Assembly: GCA_045504435.1 (NCBI GenBank)
Contig: JBEULC010000001.1
Coordinates: forward strand, 496,001 to 560,000
Length of the DNA stretch: 64,000 bases
From: JBEULC01 sp045504435
Lineage (GTDB): Bacteria; Pseudomonadota; Alphaproteobacteria; WRAU01; Hepatincolaceae
Direction of reading: 5' to 3'
The notes under the pieces were generated by a model, which worked only from the letters and a program-made list of their open reading frames with translations, was not told the DNA's origin and searched no databases. The translations under genes and the position numbers were made by a program. This document shows, in pieces, positions 35,948 to 44,632 of this stretch. Each line of letters opens with the position of its first letter. The first letter of the stretch is position 1.

Positions 35948-36232
35948 TTATAAATTTTTTGTATAGCGATACAAATTTACCACACCTGCGATAAAACCTA
36001 GAAAAACAAATATTATAAAAAATATAAAACCGGTTTTAAATAGTTTATCTAACATATACCCTATAGCCCCTCCTACTATTAAGCCACAGATTAATTCTAA
36101 ACTTGAATTTAAAGCTATGGAAATAGCTTTGCGATTAGGGCTTATAGATTTAGCATCTTGCTTAGAATGTTTTTTCTTAAGTGTTCTTATTCTTAGATCT
36201 AAGCTATTTTCTTTATTATTTTCTTCAGTCAT
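35948..36232 (-). CDS. atpI: AtpI-like ATP synthase assembly protein
   Basis: From the ATG at 36232 the product has 94 residues, with a charged N-terminus containing LDLRIRTLKKK and two membrane spans near residues 40-62 and 67-88. It contains GLIVGGAIGYMLDKLF, the typical small-residue span of AtpI/AtpZ proteins that assist c-ring assembly. An upstream in-frame ATG at 36286 would add 18 residues but would overlap the previous gene, and the extra residues do not resemble the family. The position just before subunit a is standard. Confidence 0.82.
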   Translation of the reverse strand: MTEENNKENSLDLRIRTLKKKHSKQDAKSISPNRKAISIALNSSLELICGLIVGGAIGYMLDKLFKTGFIFFIIFVFLGFIAGVVNLYRYTKNL

Positions 36233-36278
36233 TAAATAAAATATACACTTAATTATAAAGAAATTTACAAAGTTTAAA

Positions 36279-36941
36279 TTATTCATTTAATAACTTGTCA
36301 ATTGCTCTTTTCACACGAGAATAAGGTTCAGCACCAGAAAGTCTGATTTTGCTGTCTTCTATTCTTTCGCCTTTTTTTACCAATATCATTGTAGGGGTGC
36401 CAGATATTTTGAGAGCTTTCAAAATATCTGTAGCGCTATCTGTTAGCCAAGATTTAAGGTTTTCATCTTCAGCGGTCTTAATTTCTGCATCAGTAATTCC
36501 TACAGATTTAGCATAAAAAATCAGTTGCTTTTTAGGGTTTGAGTTAGATAGCCATTCTTTTTGTGCCTTAAATAAAGCAGTAAGCAATCTTAAGGAAACT
36601 TCTTTATTTTTAGAAACATGTACTAAGCTATGGGCAAATAAATTTGTTGAGCTCCCCAAAGGAACATCAATAAAAATTATTTTTACTAACCCTCTATCCA
36701 CATAGTTTTTTTTAACTTCAGGCATAACGTCATTATAAACAGTGCCACAATGACCGCAACTTAATGATAAAAATTCATATATAATTACAGGAGCATCATC
36801 TTTACCTAAGGTAATCCTGCTAAAACCCTTATTATCTACTTGATTAACTATTGAATCTACGGCATAAGAATTTAGCAACCCTAAAATTAAAAAGAAGGCG
36901 ACTAAACTTGCTGATTTGAAAAAATTGCTAAGGGATTTCAT
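36279..36941 (-). CDS. DsbA-like periplasmic thiol oxidoreductase
   Basis: The 220-residue protein has an N-terminal signal peptide (hydrophobic residues about 11-24, cleavage probably after SYA). It then has a thioredoxin fold with the active site CGHC at residues 62-65 and the cis-proline loop GTPTMILV near 181-188. These fit the DsbA/BdbD-like family (thioredoxin_4) that oxidises or isomerises disulfides in the periplasm. It precedes atpI by 46 bases and may be the first gene of the F0 transcript. Rickettsiales carry several such DsbA-like proteins. The exact partner enzyme (DsbB-like) is not in the window. Confidence 0.88.
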   Translation of the reverse strand: MKSLSNFFKSASLVAFFLILGLLNSYAVDSIVNQVDNKGFSRITLGKDDAPVIIYEFLSLSCGHCGTVYNDVMPEVKKNYVDRGLVKIIFIDVPLGSSTNLFAHSLVHVSKNKEVSLRLLTALFKAQKEWLSNSNPKKQLIFYAKSVGITDAEIKTAEDENLKSWLTDSATDILKALKISGTPTMILVKKGERIEDSKIRLSGAEPYSRVKRAIDKLLNE

Positions 36942-37101
36942 GTGTTTTCCATCTTAATTATTTCTTAATTATACTTATTAAGTTACCCTAAAAACATATG
37001 TGTAACCTTATAACACTATAAATGATGTTTTTAAAAAGATCAATCTTATTCATTTAAACATTCCTTTAAAGAATGTCGCTATAAAATGTATATCAAGCTG
37101 T

Positions 37102-37425
37102 TTAAGCAGTAATCATAGCTTTAAATTTTATATCCACGATATAAGAGCAACCGAAATAACTATTAATTTTCTTTAAAATGATTTGGCGCTCATAACTAAT
37201 TAACTGCTCAATAAAATGGTTAGTAACGGCTATATGTAAAGTGCCCTTATTGTTGATATCCCAGGATATTTTATAAGGTGAACTATTTTCTTGCCATTTA
37301 TCAGGAATTATGGTGCTCCAATCTTCTATTAATTTAAGAATATGAATACCTCTTTTATGAAAGGCCGGACCTGTAATATCTTTAACTACGCTAAAAATGT
37401 GTTTTGAATCTGGGGGGTAACGCAT
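37102..37425 (-). CDS. DciA/DUF721-like protein
   Basis: The 107-residue product matches the DUF721 pattern: LIEDWSTIIPDKWQENSSPYK at the start of the core, then a strand with GTLHIAVTN, then helix YERQIILKKINSYFG and a final strand. DUF721 includes DciA, the replicative helicase loader/operator of bacteria lacking DnaC. It is shorter than DciA of many alphaproteobacteria. Its gene is divergent from the AAA ATPase at 37606. Family fairly confident, function by homology. Confidence 0.72.
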   Translation of the reverse strand: MRYPPDSKHIFSVVKDITGPAFHKRGIHILKLIEDWSTIIPDKWQENSSPYKISWDINNKGTLHIAVTNHFIEQLISYERQIILKKINSYFGCSYIVDIKFKAMITA

Positions 37426-37605
37426 GGAGTGCTTTGATTAGTTTTGTTATTATTTGTTTTGCAATTTAAAGTTTATAACATTAATATTATAGCATGTCTT
37501 ATAGTTAATCCAAAAGATATAAGCCGCACGCAAATATTTTAATAAATTCCGATAATTCTATTAAGCCTAAGGATTTTTATAATTAATTAACAAATATTGA
37601 TAACA

Positions 37606-38808
37606 ATGATTAAGATAGATAAATTTTCAGTCTCCAATTTTAAAAGCTTTAAAACGTTTAATCTTAAAGATATTAAGGAATTAACAGTTTTAATTGGTAG
37701 TAATGGATCGGGAAAATCTAATTTATTATCTATGATTAATTTTATACCTAATCTTTTAAAGTATGGTGGAGCAAATTATTTAAGATCAAGGGAAAAGGTA
37801 ATTAAGGATTATTTACATAGTTGGGATGAAGACAATGTTATTAAGTTTGTTTTTTCCTTTATTAATCTTGAATTATTAGGTGAATCAATCGGTAATTTAG
37901 TTTCAACCTCTAAGGCGGAAGAAGTTTATGAATATACAGTAGAAATTAAATGGTGTGAAAAAGAAAGTTTGCATATCTCCCAGGAAAAGCTTGTTAATCT
38001 CACTAAAAATATAATTTATGACTATTCTCAACTAATCCCCTTGGCAAGAGGCTCTTCTTATCATAGTAACCTAATACTGCCTACTAAAATTGAGGATTCT
38101 TTAGAAGCTAAATTAGTATATAATTTTTTAATTAATGTAAGAAGTTATAGTTTTTATAATAATAATTTTTTCTTTTCCAAAATTACGCCATTTAATAAGG
38201 AGCTTAATAATTTAAATAATCCGGATAAAATTCAAACTGCCACTGCCGTAAATAATTATGGGTATGATGTGGGAACCTTATTATGGAGAATAAAGGAAAA
38301 CTATATTCATGATTACCATAAAATTGTGCAAATAATAAAAATTATGATACCTTCGTTTCAGGAGTTTGTTTTAATAATGAAAGACGAAGGGGTGGGCATT
38401 TCTTGCAAGATGCATTTCAGTCCTAAGATTATTAGCCTTAAATTTTTGTCTGATGGTACTATGCGATTTATCGTCTTAACCTGCTTGTTAAACTCTCCTA
38501 AAAAAATGCGGCCTGCTATTTTATTATTAGAAGAGCCAGAAATCTCTTTACATCCTTATGCTATAGAGCTTTTAGGGGATTTAATAGATTCTTATACCCA
38601 AGAATCGCAAATTGTGTTAGCTACCCACTCTCCTGCCTTACTTAATAAGGTGAAAAAAAATAGTATTTATACTTTACAGATGGATAACGAAAGCGGAGAA
38701 AGCTCTATAAAACCCATAAATATTATTTTATTAAAAAACTGGCTAGAGCAATATCAAATAGGAGAATTATGGCGTATGAATCTGCTAGGGGGTAATCCCA
38801 TTAGTTAA
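37606..38808 (+). CDS. AAA (SMC/RecF-like) ATPase of a putative two-gene defence module
   Basis: The protein is 400 residues from ATG 37606. The first 40 residues give FSVSNFKSF and Walker A GSNGSGKS (31-38), typical of the AAA_21/AAA_15 group. Walker B ILLLEEPEISLHP lies near residue 305 and the ATHSPALL motif near 341, so the ATPase is intact. The middle region is divergent. A TTG at 37597 would add three residues. It is followed 76 bases later by a DUF4276 gene, a pairing like that of AAA ATPase/TOPRIM modules in defence islands (compare PARIS, Gabija and OLD systems). ATP-driven sensing with the neighbour as nuclease effector is inferred. Neither protein has a membrane span. Confidence 0.8.
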   Translation: MIKIDKFSVSNFKSFKTFNLKDIKELTVLIGSNGSGKSNLLSMINFIPNLLKYGGANYLRSREKVIKDYLHSWDEDNVIKFVFSFINLELLGESIGNLVSTSKAEEVYEYTVEIKWCEKESLHISQEKLVNLTKNIIYDYSQLIPLARGSSYHSNLILPTKIEDSLEAKLVYNFLINVRSYSFYNNNFFFSKITPFNKELNNLNNPDKIQTATAVNNYGYDVGTLLWRIKENYIHDYHKIVQIIKIMIPSFQEFVLIMKDEGVGISCKMHFSPKIISLKFLSDGTMRFIVLTCLLNSPKKMRPAILLLEEPEISLHPYAIELLGDLIDSYTQESQIVLATHSPALLNKVKKNSIYTLQMDNESGESSIKPINIILLKNWLEQYQIGELWRMNLLGGNPIS

Positions 38809-38884
38809 TTTTCTAAGTATTTGTCTGATAAAAGGGCAAATTAAAAATTAAAAAATTACTTTTAACCACTTATAAGTTTAAAGA

Positions 38885-39643
38885 ATGAACCAAATTATTA
38901 TTAATAACCACACTCCATTAGGGGATGATAAAAACACTTTTGCCTCAAATACGTTCTCCGTGTTTGTAAATAATCCTAAAAAAATTATTAAAATAGGAAT
39001 CTCCGTTGAGGGACAAACCGAAGCTTTTTTTATTAAATATGTTTTAAGCAGGTATCTACGTAATCATAATATAATTTTAGGTGAACCAGTAGTTTTAGGG
39101 GGAAATGTTACTTTTCCGAGAATTTCCAGTGTTTTATCTTTACTAGAAACCCAATATGATTATGTAACTTGTCTTTATGATTTTTATGGTTTTGATGGTA
39201 AAGAAGAGGTGGATACCTATGAAAGTTTAGTAGGTAAGATTAAAAATGATAATATTTTTAGGAATAAAGATAAGATAATTCCCTATATCCAAATGTATGA
39301 ATTTGAAGCTTTATTGTTTTCTGATATTAACGCTATGTGTAAACATTTTTATAACGATCCTAAGGAAATGGAGCAGTGTAATAGGCTCTTAAGTGCAGCA
39401 CTTGCAGGTAAAACTCCAGAGACTATTAATGACAGCATACTTACTGCACCTTCTAAAAGGATACATCGTATCTTTAAACGCTATAAAAAGAGTTTATATG
39501 GCTATGTGATAGCTCAAGAGATTGGGGTAGAAAAAATAAAATCCATGTGCCCTAAATTTAGTAATTGGATTGACAATTTAATTAGACTAAATTCTGAAGA
39601 GCATCAGGCTAATATACAAGAAAACTCTTATCCTTTGCTTTGA
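38885..39643 (+). CDS. DUF4276 (TOPRIM-like) protein, partner of the AAA ATPase
   Basis: This 252-residue protein shows the DUF4276 hallmarks. VEGQTEAFF at 41-49 holds the TOPRIM-type glutamate (Glu42). LGGNVTFPRI follows at about 71-80. LYDFYGF near 97-103 supplies the acidic residue (Asp99). YEFEALLFSD lies at about 138-147. The first 34 residues are an extra, poorly conserved extension. Family members are encoded next to AAA ATPases in defence islands and are suspected nucleases. The acidic residues appear intact, suggesting an active enzyme. Ribosome binding site is weak. A hairpin terminator follows at 39648. Confidence 0.78.
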   Translation: MNQIIINNHTPLGDDKNTFASNTFSVFVNNPKKIIKIGISVEGQTEAFFIKYVLSRYLRNHNIILGEPVVLGGNVTFPRISSVLSLLETQYDYVTCLYDFYGFDGKEEVDTYESLVGKIKNDNIFRNKDKIIPYIQMYEFEALLFSDINAMCKHFYNDPKEMEQCNRLLSAALAGKTPETINDSILTAPSKRIHRIFKRYKKSLYGYVIAQEIGVEKIKSMCPKFSNWIDNLIRLNSEEHQANIQENSYPLL

Positions 39644-39647
39644 GAAG

Positions 39648-39674
39648 AACAGGCTTTTTAAAGCTTGTTTTATT
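39648..39674 (+). terminator. Probable intrinsic terminator after the AAA/DUF4276 pair
   Basis: AACAGGCTTT and AAAGCTTGTT pair over ten bases with one G-T wobble, followed by TTATT. It begins five bases after the stop codon at 39643. Confidence 0.6.
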
Positions 39675-39758
39675 CAGCCTAGGATTTATTAGATAAGGTG
39701 ATCCTTTAAGCTGTGATAATAAACATTCAATATAGTTAATATAATTTTAAAAAATGTA

Positions 39759-39787
39759 TTGACTATAATTTAATTAATTATTAATCT
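39759..39787 (+). promoter_or_regulatory. Candidate sigma-70 promoter of the porin gene
   Basis: TTGACT (39759-39764) and TAATCT (39782-39787) are separated by 17 bases, about 70 bases before the porin start. The -35 box is good and the -10 box is imperfect. Confidence 0.4.
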
Positions 39788-39854
39788 TAAAAAATATTGG
39801 ATTTAATATCTCCAATTTCTATTGGTTTCAAAAGTTTTACAAAGGACGTTAGCG

Positions 39855-41102
39855 ATGTTAAGGAATGTAGTCAAAGTTGTCGGTATTTCTTCGTTATTAG
39901 CTGTAAATGCCTACGGCGTACAGGTTTATAAAGATGATAGCAATACATTAGATATCTTGGGATCTTTAAGAATTTACACAGGTGGTCATATAGATAATAT
40001 TGAAGCTCCTACGACTTTCTTCGGTGGTAATGATTTATCTTCAAGGATAGGGTTAAAATTTACTAATCTTGATTTACCAGGGATAAGAGCAACTGCTTAT
40101 CTTGAATTAAAAGTAAGAAGTCAATCTAGAATGGATGGAGAGAATTTCTTTGGTAATAGATATGCTTATATTCAATTAGAAAATGATAGATACGGTTCTG
40201 TAAAAATTGGTAAAGTACAATCTGTAATTTATGATATTATTGATAACACTACTGATAGGAGCATGATCGGGGTTAATCCTTTAGACGGTGGTATCTTAAG
40301 AGCTACTGGTCTTGAAGAAGGTTCAGATGATGGTATTGATAAAGTTAGAAATGCTATATCTATTGCTAAAAACTTTGGTGGCCTAAGAGTTGCTGTGCAG
40401 TATCAAGGTAGAGAAAACAATAGAATCATTAAAGTAGGAGACCTTTCTAATCAAACTTACGGCTACTCAGTTAGTACTATAGGACAGGTAGCTGATAGTT
40501 CATTAGTATCACAGCCTATTGCTACAGAATCTCGTTCTAATTTATTGCTAACTAGAAACTTTGGAGCTGGTATTGGAGTTAGATATAATACTTCAAATGC
40601 TGTAGTTGGTGCTGCTTATCAAAGAGTAGAAAATACAGCTACTTTAAGAGCAGATAATGGTAATAAGACAGATCCCTCTGTACCTAGCTCTGTTAGAAAT
40701 ACTGATATTTATTTAGTGGGCGGTTCGGTAGATTTGGGTGATTATACTGTAGCTGCAAGTGGTGGGATTTTCCAAAATTTACATGTTACAGGTATAACCT
40801 ATATGAGCGCAACTTTATTCGCTGAATACAGAATGGGTAAAATAGCTCCTTATATCGGATATCAACTATTATATGCTCCAAATCCAAACAAGCATTTTCC
40901 TATAAGCAGAGGTGGAAGAGCTAATTATGTAATGGAAGATAATTATGCTACTATAGGTATTGCTTATAAACCTACTTCAACTTTAACGTTTGCTGTAGAG
41001 CACGCGCAAGATTTAAGAAGCTCTAAGCTCCGTAATACGGCAATCCTCTACCCAACTAAACAAAACACAACTAATCTATTAGTTAGATATAACTTTAGTT
41101 AA
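39855..41102 (+). CDS. Outer-membrane porin (Gram-negative porin family)
   Basis: From ATG 39855 the product has 415 residues. It has a signal peptide (MLRNVVKVVGISSLLAVNAYG) ending near residue 21, and the mature part is made of alternating amphipathic strands. These include GSLRIYTGGHID, LSSRIGLKFTNLD, YGSVKIGK and C-terminal TTNLLVRYNFS, where the terminal aromatic strand of a 16-stranded porin is expected. The start is chosen because AAAGGA lies nine bases upstream, whereas the upstream TTG at 39822 would precede the signal peptide by eleven residues without a binding site. It is flanked by its own promoter and strong terminator, so it is monocistronic. It should permit diffusion of small solutes across the outer membrane. 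Confidence 0.85.
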   Translation: MLRNVVKVVGISSLLAVNAYGVQVYKDDSNTLDILGSLRIYTGGHIDNIEAPTTFFGGNDLSSRIGLKFTNLDLPGIRATAYLELKVRSQSRMDGENFFGNRYAYIQLENDRYGSVKIGKVQSVIYDIIDNTTDRSMIGVNPLDGGILRATGLEEGSDDGIDKVRNAISIAKNFGGLRVAVQYQGRENNRIIKVGDLSNQTYGYSVSTIGQVADSSLVSQPIATESRSNLLLTRNFGAGIGVRYNTSNAVVGAAYQRVENTATLRADNGNKTDPSVPSSVRNTDIYLVGGSVDLGDYTVAASGGIFQNLHVTGITYMSATLFAEYRMGKIAPYIGYQLLYAPNPNKHFPISRGGRANYVMEDNYATIGIAYKPTSTLTFAVEHAQDLRSSKLRNTAILYPTKQNTTNLLVRYNFS

Positions 41103-41122
41103 GTAGTTCTTATAAACTAGAT

Positions 41123-41160
41123 AAAAAAGGGGCCTAGATTAAATTTAGGCTCCTTTTTTT
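41123..41160 (+). terminator. Strong intrinsic terminator of the porin gene
   Basis: AAAAAAGGGGCCTAGA pairs with TTAGGCTCCTTTTTT around a short AT loop, giving a stem of about 14 pairs with one or two wobbles and ending in seven T residues. It is the clearest rho-independent terminator in the window. Confidence 0.88.
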
Positions 41161-42088
41161 GTTACCCATCACCTTAATTTTTTAAAAATTGTAGCTCTTG
41201 TGTTTTTTTAGTTGTTTATAATTAATTGATTAAAATCCTAGAGTTCAAAGGTATGATTTAGTTTTAAATTAAGGAATTTTAACGCATTCTAATTTAAGGT
41301 TGATAATGTGCTTTTAGATTTCTGAAAAGTAAGCTAAATTTTTTATTAATTTTTTATAAAATGTATTAAAGCCTAATTTTTTATTTCAGCAAATACCAGT
41401 ATAATCTTTAAATTGGTAGCAATTCTTCTTTAAGCTATTTTTTTTATAGGCTAAAGTAGAACGCCTACACCCATCTTGTCTCAATTACCTAAATATAGGT
41501 GAGACAATTTAAAGGCAAAGGATTTATTTTCTGCAATTCCTAAGGAATTGATAGGTAAAAATTTTAAAGATATCCTAAAGCTTTAAAAGACCACCTAGCG
41601 TGGTTTAAGTATTGTTGCCCTTAAATTAATGCTATTGTAATAATTTTTTTAGATTACTAGTTTATTATAATTTTATATCTAATATTTTACTTTAAAAGAC
41701 TTAAATCATTATCAATATTCTCAGCCTAAATTATATTTATGGCATCAAAAATTTTATGGCTGATGAAAAGCAACAATAAAGAAGAGATTTTAAAAGCAAA
41801 TTATAAAGGGGAGTATGTATGGATACATAGATAAAGAGACAAAAAGTTTGTTTGTAATTTTTCTTTTATACAATCTCTGCTTGTAAAGCTGTACATTTAA
41901 AGTGCAATCTAAGATTGTATACTATCTTTATAAAGATGCATTATTGCCTAATTACTTAAGTTGAGAAATGAAAGATAGATAAGGATAAAATTTACATACG
42001 CTATGCTGCAGGAGATTAAATTAGCTAATTTTCCTGCAGACTATAATTTATAAAAGGATCTTATAAAGGAGGGTTATTATGAATAAAA
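41161..42088. other. About 0.9 kb of decayed, non-coding DNA
   Basis: No sizeable gene is seen. A small hairpin (GTCTC...ACCTA-AATA-TAGGT-GAGAC, near 41477-41506) is present. A 31-codon frame starts at 41739. A perfect ribosome binding site (AAAGGAGGG, about 42065-42073) precedes an ATG at 42079 that meets a stop after four codons (MNKIN). The last looks like the surviving start of a deleted gene. Confidence 0.45.
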
Positions 42089-42478
42089 TTAATTAATTAA
42101 AAGTAGAGCTACTAAAAAGGCAAGCAAGCTAGAAGATAAATTTAAGCCAGAGCGGATTAAAGTAAGCTTTAAATTTTCTTTTCTTAAAATACTTTCACCC
42201 CATATATTAACTATTATTAGTAAGGCAATTAATAATACAATTACAAAGAAAGTTTGTGGTAAAATAAAAAATATATTGTAAGTTAAATAATAAATTAAAA
42301 TAGATTGCACTAAACAAACAATTCCCATAATAATATAATTTCTATTAGTGGTAGGTGTCCAATTATTTTGCGTTAAATTATTTAAAGCATTTTTAAATAA
42401 AAATTTTGAATACCACAACACGTTAAGTACTGTTAATATAATTGTCATTATAAGTATAGATATTATACTAGATAGCAT
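42089..42478 (-). CDS. Small integral membrane protein, DUF1761-like
   Basis: The 129-residue product has four probable membrane spans (about residues 5-25, 48-68, 72-92 and 107-127). The segment VLWYSKFLFKNAL after the first span resembles the WYxxLFG motif of DUF1761 membrane proteins, which supports but does not prove membership. Its function is unknown. It stands alone between decayed regions and close to tRNA-Thr. The ATG has only a weak purine stretch upstream. Confidence 0.5.
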   Translation of the reverse strand: MLSSIISILIMTIILTVLNVLWYSKFLFKNALNNLTQNNWTPTTNRNYIIMGIVCLVQSILIYYLTYNIFFILPQTFFVIVLLIALLIIVNIWGESILRKENLKLTLIRSGLNLSSSLLAFLVALLLIN

Positions 42479-42644
42479 ATGAAATCTCCTATTTTACTGA
42501 TTAATGTGGTTAAAGTATAAATCAATATATTTAGATTTCATAATTAATAAAAATATGTTGATTTTATAGGTAAAAAATATTACCTTACTAATGGAATAAG
42601 AAACTATATTGTGTTTTTTAAATTATCAAGAATTATATTTTTAT

Positions 42645-42719
42645 GCCGAATTAGCTCAGAGGTAGAGCGGCTGATTTGTAATCAGCGGGTCAGGAGTTCG
42701 ATTCCCCTATTCGGCACCA
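42645..42719 (+). tRNA. tRNA-Thr (anticodon TGT)
   Basis: A complete cloverleaf of 75 bases with 3' CCA encoded. Acceptor GCCGAAT pairs with ATTCGGC, D-stem is GCTC/GAGC, and anticodon stem GCTGA/TCAGC surrounds loop TTTGTAA, giving anticodon TGT (reads ACA). The T-arm is AGGAG-TTCGATT-CCCCT with one non-standard pair. In many bacteria tRNA-Thr sits with tRNA-Tyr and tRNA-Gly before tuf; here it lies 10 kb away. Confidence 0.95.
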
Positions 42720-44632
42720 CATTACATCCTTTCAATCCGAAATACATAAAGTTTATCTTAGAAAGGGCAAATAGATATAAAAATCTTCCTAAGGCTTTAC
42801 TCTTATTAAGTTTTTTATATTTAGGCTAATTTAATGAAATATTAAGGCTTAAATTATACTAGTTAGGCACATTCTATAAAATCCATAAAATAGATAAAAT
42901 TAGGTAAAAATTCTTATCGCAAGAAAGTTAAAGAAAAACTTATATTATTTAATCTTAATACTTTAGAAAAGACTCTAACTTAAAAATACTTTCTCCTTAA
43001 AACATCCAATTTAAAAATCTACTTTAGAAACTCCTTTAAAGCTGCCATAAAAAACACTTTCCTTAAATTTCATTACTAAAAAATCAATAATTCTATTTAA
43101 AAAAATTCGCTTTAATTATCTTATAAGTCTTTGGCTACCCCTAGTAAAATTAAATTATTACACTCAACTAATAGGATTTTTTCCCTAAAGGTTAAAAGAA
43201 GTGCAAGTCTGATATAAGATGCATTGTAAAAGAGCAAATTATGAGATAGGTGACTTATAATTCCTTAACTGAATTACTATAGGGACACCTTCTAAGAGCA
43301 ATTTATTGGGAAATATATAAGTAAAAGCCAGGATAATTAAAATAGAGGATTAATGTTTTAAAAGGAGATACCAAGCCCACGTTCAACGCCTAAGCCTGTA
43401 AAATTTAAAAGTCTAAACTTATTCACCTACTACTTAACTCAAAGCATGATTAAATAATTGCACAGGATAACTTTTATTGCTAAGCTGACTAAAGAAATTT
43501 ATAAGAAAATAATAAAGGATAGTTTAGAGATTTTATCCTCTAATTTTTGCAAAGTAATCCTTGCAAAAAAAATATTGCAAAAATCCTAACGCTTCTTACA
43601 TGAAACCTATTATTTAATAGCGCTGTGGAGTTTAAAAGATAATGTTTAAGATAGAGGAATAATCCAGCAACAAGCCTACTTACGCCAAACTTAGTAGATT
43701 AGCTATGAAGTTGTAAATTAAGGCAATACTCCTTAACACTTTTGTAAAATAGAAGGATTATTTCAGATAAAATCACTCCTTTAGAGGGTTTAGGCATGTT
43801 TTTAATTCATTGGGAAAATGAGTTAAAAAACAATTAAAGAGGGGTGAATTTTATGAGGAAGATTTTGAGCTTGTAAGCTGGTAGGCCGCATCTTTATTAA
43901 TATAAAATGGTGCGATCTTAAAAGATTTAGTTACCGATAATAGTAATAAAGATTTAATTGATCATAATTTTGAGGATAAATTAAAATCGGCTTTTGAAAA
44001 CAAATTATTGTGCACAACAGATGAGACAATTACCCTAGAAAATCACAAATAAATGGCGGTGATCTAAAGCAAAGGTAGGTGCCCTTAACTAAATATAAGG
44101 CGCCGCTATCTACACTTACTTTAAATATTGATAAGGATAAAACAGGGAAGTTTGAGGGTTTTACCTATTGCTTAGCCAATTTAAGTCTTAAAGATTACTT
44201 AAGCTTTTTAGAAACTGTGGGCAAAATAACATTAGAGAATTATTTTGTAGTTTTGTGGAAGATATTAGTTTAAATAAAACAGCTTAGAGGGGGGAAGGGA
44301 GTTTTCTATAGAATTTTTTAGAAGTGGTTTAAAAGAGATTTTAGGGTTGCAGGGATATATTATAGCTTTAAGAAAATTTTTCTTAAAGCTATAATATATC
44401 CCTGTATAATAAGGTGTATAAATTAAAAAGTAAGTACTGCATTGCTTTTAATAAAAATTTATGGATCTATAGGAGATTTATCCTTTATTTCCCTAGATTT
44501 CTAAAGACTTTTATAGATTTTACAACTATTTACACTTCTGATGCTGTTAAGGCTCTTACTCTTAGATTATTTTTAAAATCTACTTTACCTATTTAGCAAC
44601 AACTTATCACTTCAATCACAAATATATGAAGC
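42720..44632. other. About 1.9 kb of decayed, non-coding DNA
   Basis: No intact gene is supported. Between about 43910 and 44275 short coding-like pieces in shifting frames appear (for example KDLVTDNSNKDLIDHNFEDK, then a frame with LANLSLKDYLSFLETVGK). The second faintly recalls the IS200-type, REP-associated transposase family, but too little remains to say. A 60-codon frame at 44414-44596 looks fortuitous. A perfect 27-bp inverted repeat at 44350-44404 is listed separately. Confidence 0.45.
44350..44404. repeat. Perfect 27-bp inverted repeat with a one-base centre
   Basis: The arm CAGGGATATATTATAGCTTT plus AAGAAAA (44350-44376) is followed by one T and its exact reverse complement (44378-44404). 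As RNA it would be a very stable 27-pair hairpin. It lies in gene-free DNA about 230 bases past the mntH stop codon, in the direction of mntH transcription. Confidence 0.9.

Noticed and set aside
41477..41506. A CRISPR or palindromic repeat element around the GTCTC...GAGAC hairpin.
   Set aside because: It occurs once, with a bulge in the stem, and no spaced repeats follow; no CRISPR array was seen anywhere in the window.
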